DNA from: Aptenodytes patagonicus
Lineage: Eukaryota; Chordata; Aves; Sphenisciformes; Spheniscidae
DNA: 64,000 nucleotides
Reading direction: 5' to 3'
Assembly (NCBI RefSeq): GCF_965638725.1
Contig: NC_134950.1
Coordinates: forward strand, 14,384,101 to 14,448,100
Program-made: the position numbers and the translations under genes
The notes under the pieces: model-generated
Seen by the model: only the letters and a program-made list of their open reading frames with translations
Told to the model about the DNA's origin: nothing
Databases searched by the model: none
Shown: in pieces, positions 11,701 through 23,446 of the stretch
How positions within the stretch are numbered: position 1 is the stretch's first letter
Layout: every line of letters starts with the position of its first letter

Positions 11701-14700
11701 CTACTGCAGTGTCGGTGCTGCTCTTCGTGCTGCTTGCAAGCTAATACGGCCAAAGCATCTGCCGTTTTATTCACCTCACACAGACCAGCTCCAGTTACGA
11801 GCTTTGGATTATAAATTAGAAATACTTATTCTCTCTTCTATGCAGAGTGCCTTCTTGTTCATTACCAAATTGCTCAGAAAAGAACTTGGCAGGAAAAAAA
11901 ATCTAACACTTAGGTAAATGCTATTTGACACGGAGGGGAAAAAAGCTTAGAAATTAGTATTTACCTGAATTTTGTGCCAAGCAAGCTATGGAATAGTTAG
12001 ATTAAAAACTGAGAGCTTTTCTCAGTAGGACTTCTTCTACATAGAGGTGGTTTGCTTATAGTTGATTTAAATGGAACATTAATTTATTTTTTTTTTTTTA
12101 ATGGATGACCTTAAAAAAAAGTAGTAGTCTGGTAAAGCATTTAGGGTATTTTAAAGTACTATCTGGAGGTTTTTTCATGGCGGCTTTTTTACGAGGGGCT
12201 AGTGGTTGGGTCAGGAGTCACAAACCTGGAGCCTGTTCTGCCTCTGCCATTCTGTGCCCACTTCTGCTGGTTTGGTAAATGGCAGAAACAATGCTGAAAG
12301 GCCTCCGATACTCTGTCCTCTTCAAAGAATCTTGTAGGAAGTCCGAGCTGTACCCCATGAAACACCTCAGGATTAGTCTGAAGGTAAAGTTTTATTAGAT
12401 TAGTGCTGTTGAATCGATTATACCTGAGCTTCCTGTTGCACGCTTTAAATTTGTGTGTTGAATCAGAGTAAGGGACGGAGATGTCTTGTTAGTTGTGTGC
12501 AAGTGTAACTTACTGTCTCGTTAATGTCTGTTTTACTTGAGCTTAGTGATATGATGATTCATTAAGGTGTAAAAAGACCATGAAGTAGATCCCAAGCATG
12601 GGAAGAAGTGGGGAAGATGGAAACGGGATAAAACAGGGGGGGGTTATGGCAGTAATATAACTTAGTGTTAGGAGGAGAAGAAATGTTGATGAGGACTGCA
12701 GGAATACATCCCATGATGATATTCTGTCTTTTACATGTAGAGATGAGTTGTTCCCTTTGTCATATGCACTATGAACATATTTTTATCAACCAACAGTGGA
12801 TTTTTATTCTTCATTGCTTGCAGTAATTTTTTTTTATTGAAAATATAACAATGATTGTTTCATCTTTAAAGTAATTATCCTATTAATAAATTCTTGTTCG
12901 CAGTGACTAGATTAATAGTTTTTGCTGATAATTTTTGGTAAGCTTCTTTGAATCCAAATGGTAGATTAAAATGTTTTAAGAGTCACTGTTTTTTCTTGCA
13001 GATTGCTGGCTTCTCCAATAACTATTGGGAATTAAGGAGATGTCGACCTAAACTGAAGAAACTGAGGAAGCTTTTAATGGAAGATCCATATGAAGGGCCA
13101 GATAGTCAGAAAGATCAGACTTTGGCATTTTCAAAGGTAAATCAGCTACGTAAATTACTTTCTTGTAATTGGTAATGGGCAAATTAAAGTGAAGATACAT
13201 TCTTAACTAGAAAAATACCTTTGCTCCCATGTTTCACAGTGCTGTTTTGAGTTAATTTTTTAAGCCTACTATTCTAAACAAGTTGGTAATTATTAGCACT
13301 TCCACTGAGTAGCAGGTAAGCAACCTTTTTTTTAGTAAAAAAGAGGAAAAGGAAGGACACCGAAAGAGACTGGGGATTTCCCTTTTTATGTGGGGAGTTT
13401 CTTGAAGACAGTCTTCAGAACCTTTTATAAATTCCTTGAGAGTTATATGACTACTAAGATATAATGCACCCTTTCCTCCTTCTTGGGGCTGTCATGTATG
13501 AGCTAAGTAAAAGGTCACAGGAGACCCAAGTACAAGTCACTTGCCAATCAGTAATTTATTGTGACAAGGAGAAGCAGGGAGTTGCAGAGAATGATGAGGA
13601 TGATATAAGGCAGAGAATAAGACTGACATTACAAGAAGGGAAAACACAAAATCCTGTGCTGCTGCCCTTTTATGTTTCCAGGAAATCCAATTTAGAATCT
13701 AAACAGTAATGGAGAGACGTGGACTGTGCAGCATATGATCTCAGATAAAAGGCTTATAAAAATCCTGGAGTTTTGTTAGTTTGGTTGGTTTTCCTTTTGA
13801 GTTTAAAAAACAGAAATGGTTGCTCCAAAGTATTTTACACTGAGACTTGGTTGAAGCCGATCTGTTTGTGCTTGCACGTATAAACATAGATGTTACTTTT
13901 CTCCCTTGGAGAGAAATGCTGCCTCTCTCTGGATGATTAACAGTCTAATTTCTGATAAGTTTCAGAATCTTTCCCCCAGCATTGCCTTTTCCCCCTTTCA
14001 TTTTTCCTACCTACTCTGTTCTAGGCATAGAAGGGCATAGCAGCAAAATAAGGGATGGCAGAGGGAAAAGGGCTTAAATTGTCACCAAATTCCAAGCGTT
14101 GACAAAGGCTAGCAGCACAAAAAGATATCATATGCAATAGTATTTACTGATAATATTAAATTAATTTTATAAAAACATGTCAGTGTCTCCCCAAACATTA
14201 GTGCCTAGTTTGAGGACTGATCTCCATTTGTTTTGAAGGAGAATGTTTCTTGTATCAGCTTACTAGAGAACAACTAGATATATCTGATAAACGTAGATGA
14301 ATCATAGCTATGCCACTGGTGGAACTTTAATCTGAAAGCTCTCCATGGGAAAGCTCTCTTTCCTATGGGACTAATTCTCACTGGAATTCCAAACAATATG
14401 TGCGTAGTAAAAATTTTTGCTGTGTTGTTTGCTTACACTTAATATTTATTGGGTGCTGGCAACAAATAAGCCATCTTTAATCTGTTTGAAAACAAATTAC
14501 TATGTTTTGGTGGCTTACTGTAAACTTCTCATGTAAACTTTGTACTGTGTCATACACAGAGAACTACAGGAAAGGAACCATAAGGAAGTATAGCACTGTA
14601 AGGAATTACTGTAAGGAAGCCTGATGCGTAGTGATGTGATTTAGCAAACTACAGGAAAACTTAGAAACAAGCTGGTACGCAGCTTGCTCAGGATGCACCA

Positions 14701-17700
14701 GATTAAAATCCTGGGTTTTACAGTGAGATGGCAAGGCATATTCAAATAATTGAATGCGTCTGAGTTAATGTGTGTAATATATTTCTTATCCTTTTCTGGA
14801 AATTGCTGGTACGGACATGATGCAGGTCAACTCATCCCGTTTTATGTTTGCAAGGGTGATGCAGCTGATAAAAGCATCATAGCTGAGAGCAGTGCTTTCT
14901 TATAAAAGCTGTTGGAGTGCTAGCCGGGCCTCAGAGGGGGAACAAATGCCAAGGACTCCTGTGCAGGGTCTTATCTGAATGGCAGTATCTAACTCTCAAA
15001 CACACTTGCATACTGATCTGGGGATATTTTTGCTCCCAATTGCTAGCAGTGTTTTTTGAAGTACTGTATAATATGGTCATCCCTTGCTGAAATACTGATG
15101 TGAGTTCAGTGCTGCTTAGCCTGATGATGTTTCAACATACTGTCTAATAGGAATGGCATAGCAGGAAGAGGAGACCTTTCTGTATTTATTAAATGTTTTT
15201 TTAACATGTGGATGTTCCAAACTTAGTGGTGTTCCATTTGCGTTCCCATAGTCTAATAGATCTTAAGTACTTGATCCAATTTTTTTCTTTTTTGATAGGA
15301 AATATTCTTACGCTATAATCAACAAAACTTTAGTATTAGAGTTGATGAAAAAGGCTGTAAGGTGAATAAAGGAATTGATGAAGCCCTGTTTCCTATGGAT
15401 TTAAGCCTGGTGTTCCTTCCCTTTACTTCACTCTTCATGATACCTTCTGTTCCTCCCATGTCTCCTCAATCTTTACCACAGTATTCACAGCACCCTCCCA
15501 TCTCACCAAGTAACTGTGAGCAGAAGCAAGGAGCTGTATGTGCTGTGGCTGGGTCTGTGCCACATGTCTGCCAATTGGTTAGCAGACACCAAAACACAAC
15601 ACATAACTGTTGAGGTCATGTGGGAGGAGGCTTTCGCTCAGTGGAGGTACTAAGTTGGAGTTCTGACTTCTGTCCAGAAGTGATAAGTGATTTTTGGTTT
15701 GCCTTTTCTTTTAATCTCAAAAATTAAAATAAGTGATTTAGGAAAGACAGAACACATTCATTTTTCATTCTTGCTGTGATACTCTACTTACGATGCCTAC
15801 TTGGGCTAGTTTGACATCCTGGGAATACAGGTATATTACTTATGCATGGCACAAAGACTTCCCTGTAGTTAGATTGGTTTATATTGAATAACCCTTTGAG
15901 AAAATGTTGTAACTTACAGGAAAAGTTTCAGAGTGTGGTAAACCTTAGGAAATTCAGAGTCAGGGAAAAACCCATCAATTTTCTAAGTGTTTCTTTTGTT
16001 ATATCTTACAATGTATTTAGCATGCTTGCTGAAGCAAAGGAGGAGTAAGGGTAGCCTGTTTTATTTCCTTCTTTTTTTCCCTTGTTGCAGTATACAACAG
16101 AAGATTTGTTAAGTCTGATTCAAGCAAGTGAAGAAGAAATACTGCACCAATTGCAGGTTATAGATGCCTGCAAAATTGAAGGTATTAATCTCTAAAGAAT
16201 ATTATTGCCGATGAGGAAATAACCCTGTTTTTTTTTTTTCCCAAAAAACATCTGTGTCTCCTTTTTCTAAGGCCCATTCCACTTCCTTGTCTTTCAAGGT
16301 GCAAGTTACTTCCAAGTACTAAGATCTGCTTCCATATTTCCTATATCCTTTGCTGCTGTGAAGCTGATCAAAAGGGTAAAACCAAGCAGGCATTGACCAG
16401 TCTGGCTCTTCTCAGGGTAATTCCTTCTTTGCTGCTACAAACACTGGCATCAGAGTATCCCACCCGTAGCACGAATATTTTTTGGCTGGTTGCCCTCTTC
16501 ATGGATGAGTGGGTACTGCTTTCTGCAGTTCTAGAGGCAAAAATAGCTGATCCTTAGGTAACCCCAGCCCTTCCATAGTCCTTTCTTCCTCCCAGACTGG
16601 GTTTATCTCAGAAGTCTTCCTACCATGTGAGGCAAGGCTAGAGCAAGTGCCTCACCTTGGGACAGGTCCTGCTCATCCTTTACTTGGCCAGGCCCAAACC
16701 TTCTCCTGGATACCAGGTGACAGCAGTCCTAGAGTCACAGAATAATATAGGGCAGAACTGAGCTCTGGAGGTTATCAGGTCCAAACCCCCACTTTAGAAC
16801 AGGGCCAACTTGGAGCTGGCTGCTCAGGGCCTTGGCTGGTCAAGTTCTGAGTGTTTCCAAGGGTGGAGATCACACAGCCTCTGTCCAGGCTGTTCCAGTG
16901 TTTGACTCTCTGCAAGAGGAAGAAATTCTCCTAATAACCAGCTGGCATTTCCCCTGTTGCAACTTGTTGCCTCCTGTCCCATCACTGAGCACCAATGGGA
17001 AGACTTCTACTCCGTCTTCTCTATACCATCCCATTAGGTAGGTGAGGACAATCTCACAAATTACTTTCCTTGTCATTTACAGCTGCACAGCACCGTTGTA
17101 CCAGATCTGTGCTTTGTCGCATCTGGATTTCTGTGGACTTGGCTGGACCTGAACTGCCACTTCGCAGGGCCAGTGCAGCCAGTTCTGTTCATGCAGTTCT
17201 GTGCCTGAATTAATTATTAGTTTTTCCAGGTCTGATTCATCTTGGGATGGGATCTGTAGTGTCTTTGTATCTGTAGCAATTAGTCTAAATAAACAATAAT
17301 GAATAATTGAGATAATTTTATTTCTTTCTCCTTTACATTTGCTCTTACTATTCTGTTCTTCTTCTCAGTTTTAATCCTGAAAAGGAGAGAATGCTGTCGC
17401 TGTACTTTGTAAAGGTGTGACCTAAGTGTCCAGACTCCTGTAATGTATCTTCAGGGCAATAGCATTAAGGTGTTAATGTTTTCCTTCTAACACTGTTTTG
17501 TGGTTTTCCATTTGGCAGGATATTGGAGAATTCTAGAATTTGACTATGAGATGAAACTCTTGAATCACGTGACTCAGCTAATAGACTCAGAGTCCTGGTC
17601 TTTAAATAAGGTTCCTTTACGTACCTGCCTTGAGGAACTTGGATCTTTAGAGCCCACGTAAGCAATTGCTTTTAGTACTTAAAGTTGTCTACAATCCGTA

Positions 17701-20700
17701 TTAACTATTACTAATTGCAATCATTATTAATTATTTATTTGAATTATAGTCTTATGACTCTAGATTCCAGTTACCATGGTGTTAATGATATATTTTCTTT
17801 GGCTCTGAAATATACAAGGGCATTAGTAGTTTAGACAGACAGGTAGTAAACTGATTTTAGTGTCTATTAGTAATATTTCCCTTGATTCAGTAGTAGAAAC
17901 ATTACTGCTGAATTGCAAATGATGGAAGTAGCATGCACTTAAGCCATAAATTGCTGACCATCTTGAAATACTTGTTCAGAAGCTAGCCAAAAATGTTTAG
18001 TTTACCTCTTGTGTAATATCTGAGATGGTGGTATATTTTCTGGTATAATACTGAATTCAGATCTTGAGAGTTGAGCTTGTTGTACTGCCATTTGGAGTAA
18101 TGAAATAATTTAAGGCCACCATTCAAACAAAGTCTTAAGTTTACAATATGTAGTGTTTTCTCTTTATTTGGCTTTTGGCTCAAAAAGAAATCTTGCTTTA
18201 GTATTAGTGTCTGCAGTTAGGTTGTAATTTTATGCCAGAGGTCTAGAAAAATGCCTGCTATTCAGTAAGGGATAATTAACTGCCAAATTTGTGACTTGAG
18301 TCACTTCTCATTGGAAAGAAATGACATTGCAAGAGTGTCTCTTCCTTATTCTCCTTACGTATTTTAGTCTTTGCTAGTTATAACTAGAAAGTGAAGAGAC
18401 TTCTGGGGATGACACGCTGAATTAACTCCCATCTGTCATGTCCCCTTTTATCCTCTCTTAACTTACTTCTAAGTTTTTATCAATTTGTTCATTTCAGCTG
18501 TGAAGACGTGTTCCATCCTCCATTCTCCTTGATTTTTTACTTTACCTGTTCCTTCATCTTCTTCTTGGTAACTGTTTCTGTAATGTCCTAGTGAACAGTT
18601 TTAAACCTTGATTTCTGATTTTTTTTTTTTTTCAGAGAGATGATAGAACATATTCTTTTAAGCTATGGAAGGAAATACATTGATGACGGTAAGTTTGGGA
18701 AAGTGTGCATATTTTAATTTTGCATAAAGGAAATAGTTATTCATGAGTAAATGCAGATTTTGTGAGGATGGCCCAAACAAATTAATTTGCTACAATGACA
18801 GCAAAAGGAGGGAGCAAACAGTGAGCTAAAAATCAGTACAATTGTTAGAGAAAGTTTCATAGGAAAAAAGGACTATTAAACTGTACGAGACACTGGGGAA
18901 AAATCAGGAACTATCAGAGGTACCTGAAGCGATTTATTAGGTGTCTACAAGCCATAATTTTGTGACTAAAGACAGATCACTAGTAAAATTTAGATGGAAT
19001 CTTTCTTTAGATACCCTAGGAGGTCTCAGATGTTTAAGCAATTAATTGTGCTATCGTGAATAGTCAATGGCATGTAGATCTCCCTGAATTAGGCTTGCCA
19101 ATGTGACGCCCATCTACAAGAAGGGCCAGAAGGAGGATCCAGGGAACTACAGACCTGTCAGCCTGACCTTGGTGCCGGGGAAGATTATGGAGTGGTTCAT
19201 CTTGAGGGTACTCACAAGGCACGTGCGGGACAACCAGGGGATCAAGCCCAGCCAGCACGGATTCATGAGAGGCAGGTCCTGCTTGACCAACCTGATCTCC
19301 TTCTATGATCAGGTGACCCGCCTAGTGGATGAGGGAAAGGCTGTGGATGTGGTCTACCTGGACTTCAGTAAGGCCTTTGACACCGTCTCCCACAGCATTC
19401 TCCTAGAGAAGCTGGCGGCTCGCAGCTTAGACAGGTGTACTCTGCGCTGGGTAAAAAACTGGCTGGACGGCCGGGCCCAGAGAGTTGTGGTGAATGGAGT
19501 TCAATCCAGTTGGCGGCCGGTCACGAGCGGTGTTCCCCAGGGCTCAGTTTTGGGGCTGGTCTTGTTCCATATCTTTATCAATGATCTGGATGAGGGGATT
19601 GAGTGCACCCTCAGTAAGTTTGCAGACGACACCAAGTTGGGCAGGAGTGTTGATCCGCTCGAGGGTAGGAAGGCTCTGCAGAGGGACCTGGACAGGCTGG
19701 ATCGATGGGCTGAGGCCAACTGTATGAGGTTCAACAAGGCCAAGTGCCGGGTCCTGCACTTCGGCCACAACAACCCCATGCAACGATACAGGCTTGGGGA
19801 AGAGTGGCTGGAAAGCTGCCTGTCGGAAAAGGACCTGGGGGTGCTGGTTGACAGCTGGCTGAACATGAGCCAGCAGTGTGCCCACGTGGCCAAGAAGGCC
19901 AATGGCCTCCTGGCCTGTATCAGAAATAGTGTGGCCAGCAGGAGTAGGGAAGTGATCGTGCCCCTGTACTCGGCACTGGTGAGGCCGCACCTCGAATACT
20001 GTGTTCAGTTTTGGGCCCCTCACTACAAGAAGGACGTCGAGGTGCTGGAGCATGTCCAGAGAAGGGCAACGAGGCTGGTGTGAGGGGTCTGGAGAACAAG
20101 TCTTCTGAGGAGCGGCTGAGGGAACTGGGGTTGTTTAGCCTGGAGAAAAGGAGGCTGAGGGGAGACCTCATCGCTCTCTACAACTACCTGAAAGGAGGTT
20201 GTAGTGAGGTGGGTGTCAGTCTCTTCTCCCAAGTAACTAGTGATAGGACGAGAGGAAATGGCCTCAAGTTGCGCCAGAGGTTGTTTAGATTGGATGTAAG
20301 GAAAAATGTCTTTACTGAAAGAGTGATTAAACATTGGAACAGGCTGCCCAGGGAAGTGGTTGAGTCACCATCCCTGGAAGTATTTAAAAGACATGTAGAT
20401 GAGGTGCTTAGGGACATGGTGTAGTGGATATGGTGGTGTTGGGTCGACGGTTGGACTCGATGATCTTAGAGGTCTTTTCCAACCTTAATGATTCTATGAT
20501 TCTATGAATTCAGCTTGTCTGAGGTAGACATCTGCCTTTGGTCCCTTGAACTGCACCACAAGGTCCATTGATTGCTTTGATGAAATCTCCATTGCCCATC
20601 TCACACACAGACATAACATTTCAGTGCCTTAATCTCAATCTGAATTCTTCCCCACAGTTGCTTTCATCTCACCTTTGGCTGAAGTAGGAGTTGCACTCAA

Positions 20701-23097
20701 CCTTAAAGGACATAGGAAAGTAGTTGGAGTGACACAGATTGTCGTCTTAGTATATTTAGGCAGGTTGCACAAGGAACGAGTTTGAATTGCAGGAAGTCCA
20801 AACGGCTGAAAAAGTGGAAGGGTTTATGCCTGACATTGTTCAGAGAATTTTAGCCAAGTCAGTGTGAAAGAAAATAAATTCTCATTATTCCCTTCATCTC
20901 ATAAGGATGATTAAGGAAGTGGAAGTTTTGTTTAATTGTTCAACTGCAGGCAGCAAACATTTTAATACAAGCCATTCAGAAATAGGAATGAAAGCTGTAG
21001 GAGAATCAGTGTTAATGTGAAAGGGGAAAAGATGGGAGGCAAATACATTTATTGATATGAATGAATACATACTGTAGCTCAGGCAGTGCTGCACACACAC
21101 ACAATATTCTGCTTAATTTGTTCTTGAGAAGGAGAAGATACCGTCATTTATCCAAAGTAATACCAAGTCAGGTTACTCCCTGAGGAAAAGAAAAAAACAG
21201 GATACTTGGTATGTAGAAGACTGTAGAACAGAATGGAAATACAAGGCTGTTCTCTGTTCTTTTATCAAAAAGCAAGAACCCAGGATAACCTGTTTTTTGT
21301 TTCTCAGCAGGGGAGGTTTACTTTGAAATGCATGAAGATAAAATATGCAGAGCTATAGCACAAATGCTTTTGCAAAATGCAGTTAAATTCAATCTATCAG
21401 AGTTTCAAGAAGTCTGGCAACAAAGCGTCCCTGAAGGGATGACAACAAGGCTTGATCAGCTTAAGGTAAAAACATAAAGAAGTATGGATTCTTTCATGAG
21501 TAGGCTGTTAACTGACTTGTGTCATATGTGGATTTTATCGATTAATGGGGATTGATGGTGTTATTTCTGTCAGCTTTTGAGTTAAAGTACATCTTAGGAC
21601 ATCCTCTATGAGCATCAGTAGTCTGGAATCATGACAGTTTGGGTTTCTGTAAGTCTGGCATGTTTCACCGTTTGAAGAAAAGTTTCAGCTGTACAGCTAA
21701 GACTTGTAAATGTAACTAGAACAGAAGCTGAAGCTATTGTTGAGCAGATTGTAGTGACAGCCAGTAGAGTAGCAAGCACTATGGAAATCCTTCTGCTCAA
21801 AGGAGGCAGAGAGATCTTGGGACCTAATGGATTTCCCCCTCCCTTCTTGTCATAAAGGAAATGATAAATACTGCCTGTAAAACAGCGCCTTTGTGATACT
21901 TTTTCACTTTGCCTCTAGTAGTGCAGTTTTAGAAGGCTTTGGAGGTGCAAAGGGCAACTTGTATGGATTATTGCCAGAAAGAAGTAAGTTTAATTGTTTT
22001 GTCTTTACTTAACATTTTCTCTCTGCTGATCTACAGGGCTTGGCTGTCATGGATAAAAGCTCAAAACCAGAGACCATCTTTCTGCTAAAAGTAGAAGACT
22101 TACCTGAAGACAATCAGGAAAGATTCAACAGCTTATTCAGCATACGGGAAAAGTGGACAGAAGTGGATATTACCCCTTATATACAGTAAGGATAGATTTC
22201 TTTTTATTAAAATATAATCAGTGTTATATTCTTCCCTTTTTGCCATAGGTGACTTCTTATCAGCTATGATTGCCTCAAATACTATACTTTCCATTTTAAA
22301 TGAATACTAATTCTGTATGAATAGAATCCCCACCCCTGGGAACTGTAGCTATATTCGTTGGATTTAAACTTGTGTAAAAAGCTGGTCCTACTGAATTTAA
22401 ATGGGCGATAACTGTCTTACTTGATTGAGGCAGACTTAACTCAAAGGATAAACCTCCTGACATTTATAATCAGTCTCCGTATTTACAACACAAGAACTAT
22501 AGAGCAATAGTGCTTCCTGTACTGCGTCCTTTGTTCTTGTGGTGGTTAACATGTACACTACAGTGCTACCTGGAAGGCCCAGCCAGGACACATGTGAGCA
22601 GATATAGATGGTAACCCAGAAGTGACTGCACCAAACCTTTATGAGTGGCTCTAAATTTACTGTAATATAATTAAGTAGTTCAAAGCTAATGGTTTTGCTA
22701 GATTGAAAACCCTTTAGAGAGTAGTAATGATAAAACCCAACCAAGTCCCCCTAAAAAACAAAATCCGTGTTTCTGAAGTACATGATGTAGTTTTGCCTGT
22801 TGCTTAAATGTCAAGCCGAGTTCTAAACTTTAGGTAATTTAAAGCATTATGTGACACTTACAATAGTATATTTTTTTTCTCTCAATACTCTAATCCAGTT
22901 TATTGCTATATTTACAAGTGTTTCCCAGATTCATTTTGTATGAGAATATCTCTTAACGCCAATGTCATCTGCTTTATTTCCTCTACAGAGACTTATGTGC
23001 AGAGAAGCAAACAGTTGGTGCTCTTCTGACAAAATATGCTCGCTCCTCAATGCAGAATGGTGTTAAAGTTTATAATTCTAGAAGACCCATCTCATAA
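8588..23097 (+). CDS. DSCC1: DSCC1 (Dcc1), CTF18-RFC sister-chromatid cohesion subunit, nine exons, complete
   Basis: Dcc1 forms a trimer with CTF18 and CTF8 that joins RFC2-5 as an alternative PCNA loader, binds DNA polymerase epsilon, and supports cohesion and fork function in the nucleus. The exons join in frame to 389 codons plus stop: 8588-8757, 10427-10595, 13002-13136, 16091-16181, 17519-17657, 18636-18688, 21311-21465, 22037-22185, 22989-23097. Human DSCC1 is 393 residues. Recognised blocks include [88 protein letters not shown] and the C-terminal [12 protein letters not shown]. The C-terminal third corresponds to the winged-helix region that contacts polymerase epsilon (family knowledge). 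The ATG at 8588 is the first in frame, with G at -3. Every intron is GT-AG. No frameshift was seen. TAF2 follows on the same strand. Confidence 0.97.
8789..8888. repeat. Perfect 48-bp inverted repeat with 4-nt loop
   Basis: The left arm 8789-8836 is the exact reverse complement of the right arm 8841-8888, with loop GTCT at 8837-8840. Both arms are very GC-rich. It lies in DSCC1 intron 1, starting 31 nt after the donor. It is either a real palindrome (for example from a template switch) or an assembly fold-back artefact. Confidence 0.97.
10427..10595 (+). CDS. DSCC1: DSCC1 exon 2
   Basis: Acceptor TTTTTTTTCCAG, donor CAG|GTATGT. Encodes [18 protein letters not shown] and [16 protein letters not shown]. 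Enters in phase 2 (a Ser codon is split across the intron) and leaves in phase 0. Confidence 0.96.
13002..13136 (+). CDS. DSCC1: DSCC1 exon 3
   Basis: 45 codons, phase 0 at both ends. Encodes [20 protein letters not shown] and [12 protein letters not shown]. Acceptor TTTTCTTGCAG, donor AAG|GTAAAT. Confidence 0.96.
16091..16181 (+). CDS. DSCC1: DSCC1 exon 4
   Basis: Encodes [20 protein letters not shown] then VIDACKIE. Acceptor CCCTTGTTGCAG, donor AAG|GTATTA. Leaves with 1 nt of a Gly codon. Confidence 0.95.
16728..17060 (-). mobile_element. CR1 LINE 3' fragment, minus strand, in DSCC1 intron 4
   Basis: Reads as the reverse complement of a CR1 3' end: a degenerate tail (CACAGAATAATATAG), TCAGGTCCAAACCCCC, then TGCTCAGGGCCTTGG, GTTTCCAAGGGTGGAGAT and CTGTTCCAGTGTTTGA. 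Boundaries are approximate. Old and diverged. Confidence 0.8.
17519..17657 (+). CDS. DSCC1: DSCC1 exon 5
   Basis: Encodes [19 protein letters not shown], then [20 protein letters not shown] and ends GSLEP. Acceptor CCATTTGGCAG, donor CAC|GTAAGC; the closing Thr codon is split 2+1. Confidence 0.96.
18636..18688 (+). CDS. DSCC1: DSCC1 exon 6 (53 nt)
   Basis: A small exon encoding [18 protein letters not shown], with the first and last codons split. A long T-tract acceptor (TTTTTTTTTTTTCAG) precedes it and GTAAGT follows. Confidence 0.95.
19090..20508 (+). mobile_element. 5'-truncated CR1 LINE with reverse-transcriptase ORF, in DSCC1 intron 6
   Basis: About 1.4 kb of CR1 ORF2 plus the 3' end, in the same orientation as DSCC1. 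An open frame at 19103-20083 holds RT motifs: [26 protein letters not shown] (first catalytic Asp present), [10 protein letters not shown] and FADDTKLG (Asp-Asp present). An extra TG near 20083 (GGTGTGAGGGG against GGTGAGGGG in the copy at 54.8 kb) breaks the frame. The rest of ORF2 continues in another frame to 20424 ([15 protein letters not shown] ... RDMV). The tail has GACTCGATGATCTTAGAGG and two ATTCTATGA-like units. GAATT occurs at both edges and may be a short target repeat. Confidence 0.95.
19103..20424 (+). pseudogene. CR1 ORF2 fragment (reverse transcriptase), frameshifted
   Basis: Two open segments (19103-20083 and about 20083-20424) together give the CR1 RT domain and C-terminal region of a non-LTR retrotransposon that would copy its RNA at a nicked target. 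The endonuclease half is absent because of 5' truncation. One 2-nt insertion separates the segments. The catalytic FADD motif is intact, so apart from truncation and the frameshift this copy is better preserved than the one at 53.7-55.2 kb. Confidence 0.9.
21311..21465 (+). CDS. DSCC1: DSCC1 exon 7
   Basis: Encodes [20 protein letters not shown] then [20 protein letters not shown] and ends LDQLK. Acceptor CTCAGCAG, donor AAG|GTAAAA. Phase 1 in, phase 0 out. Confidence 0.95.
22037..22185 (+). CDS. DSCC1: DSCC1 exon 8
   Basis: Encodes [40 protein letters not shown] and TEVDITPYI. Acceptor GATCTACAG, donor CA|GTAAGG. Gln codon split 2+1. Confidence 0.96.
22989..23097 (+). CDS. DSCC1: DSCC1 exon 9 (terminal coding exon)
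   Basis: Encodes [20 protein letters not shown] and [15 protein letters not shown], then TAA at 23095-23097. Acceptor TTTCCTCTACAG. The end matches the conserved C-terminus of the family. Confidence 0.96.
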
Positions 23098-23310
23098 CAA
23101 GAATTGTTTTAAGAACTGAGAATACTGAATGGAGTAAGAGTGAATGTTGCTTGTTGCTGCCTTCTGAGGAAAGGAGTTGTCAACAGATATTATACAGTGT
23201 TCTTGAGTTTAAGCAGCTAAGCTTCTTGAACGAGTTCCGTTTTCTGCTCAGCTAAGTAGAATGTGAGGGCCCTTGCCTCTTCTAAGAAACTATAGTGTCA
23301 GCAGCCCTTG

Positions 23311-23356
23311 CCCTTCTTCCTCTGCCCTTCTTCCTCTGCCCCTCTTCCTCTTCCTT
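23311..23356 (+). repeat. CCCTTCTTCCTCTG tandem repeat
   Basis: Two exact 14-nt units (23311-23338) followed by a degenerate third form a polypyrimidine run in the presumed DSCC1 3' UTR. It could bind pyrimidine-tract proteins; that is inference. Confidence 0.7.
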
Positions 23357-23433
23357 TGTGTCTGTAGTTATGCCAGGAGTCAAGCTCCTTCCTGAATACA
23401 CTTTAGCTGTCTATCCATAAACTGAAGTCTGAC

Positions 23434-23446
23434 ATTAAAAATTAAA
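23434..23446 (+). terminator. Candidate polyadenylation signals ATTAAA (x2), DSCC1
   Basis: Two ATTAAA hexamers about 340 nt after the stop codon, followed by moderately T/G-rich sequence (GTTGGATTGATTT). A canonical AATAAA lies at 24307. Use of either is unproven. Confidence 0.35.

Noticed and set aside
13464-13709. 81-codon plus-strand ORF in DSCC1 intron 3
   Set aside because: No recognised family, no splice-site support, length expected by chance in an intron.
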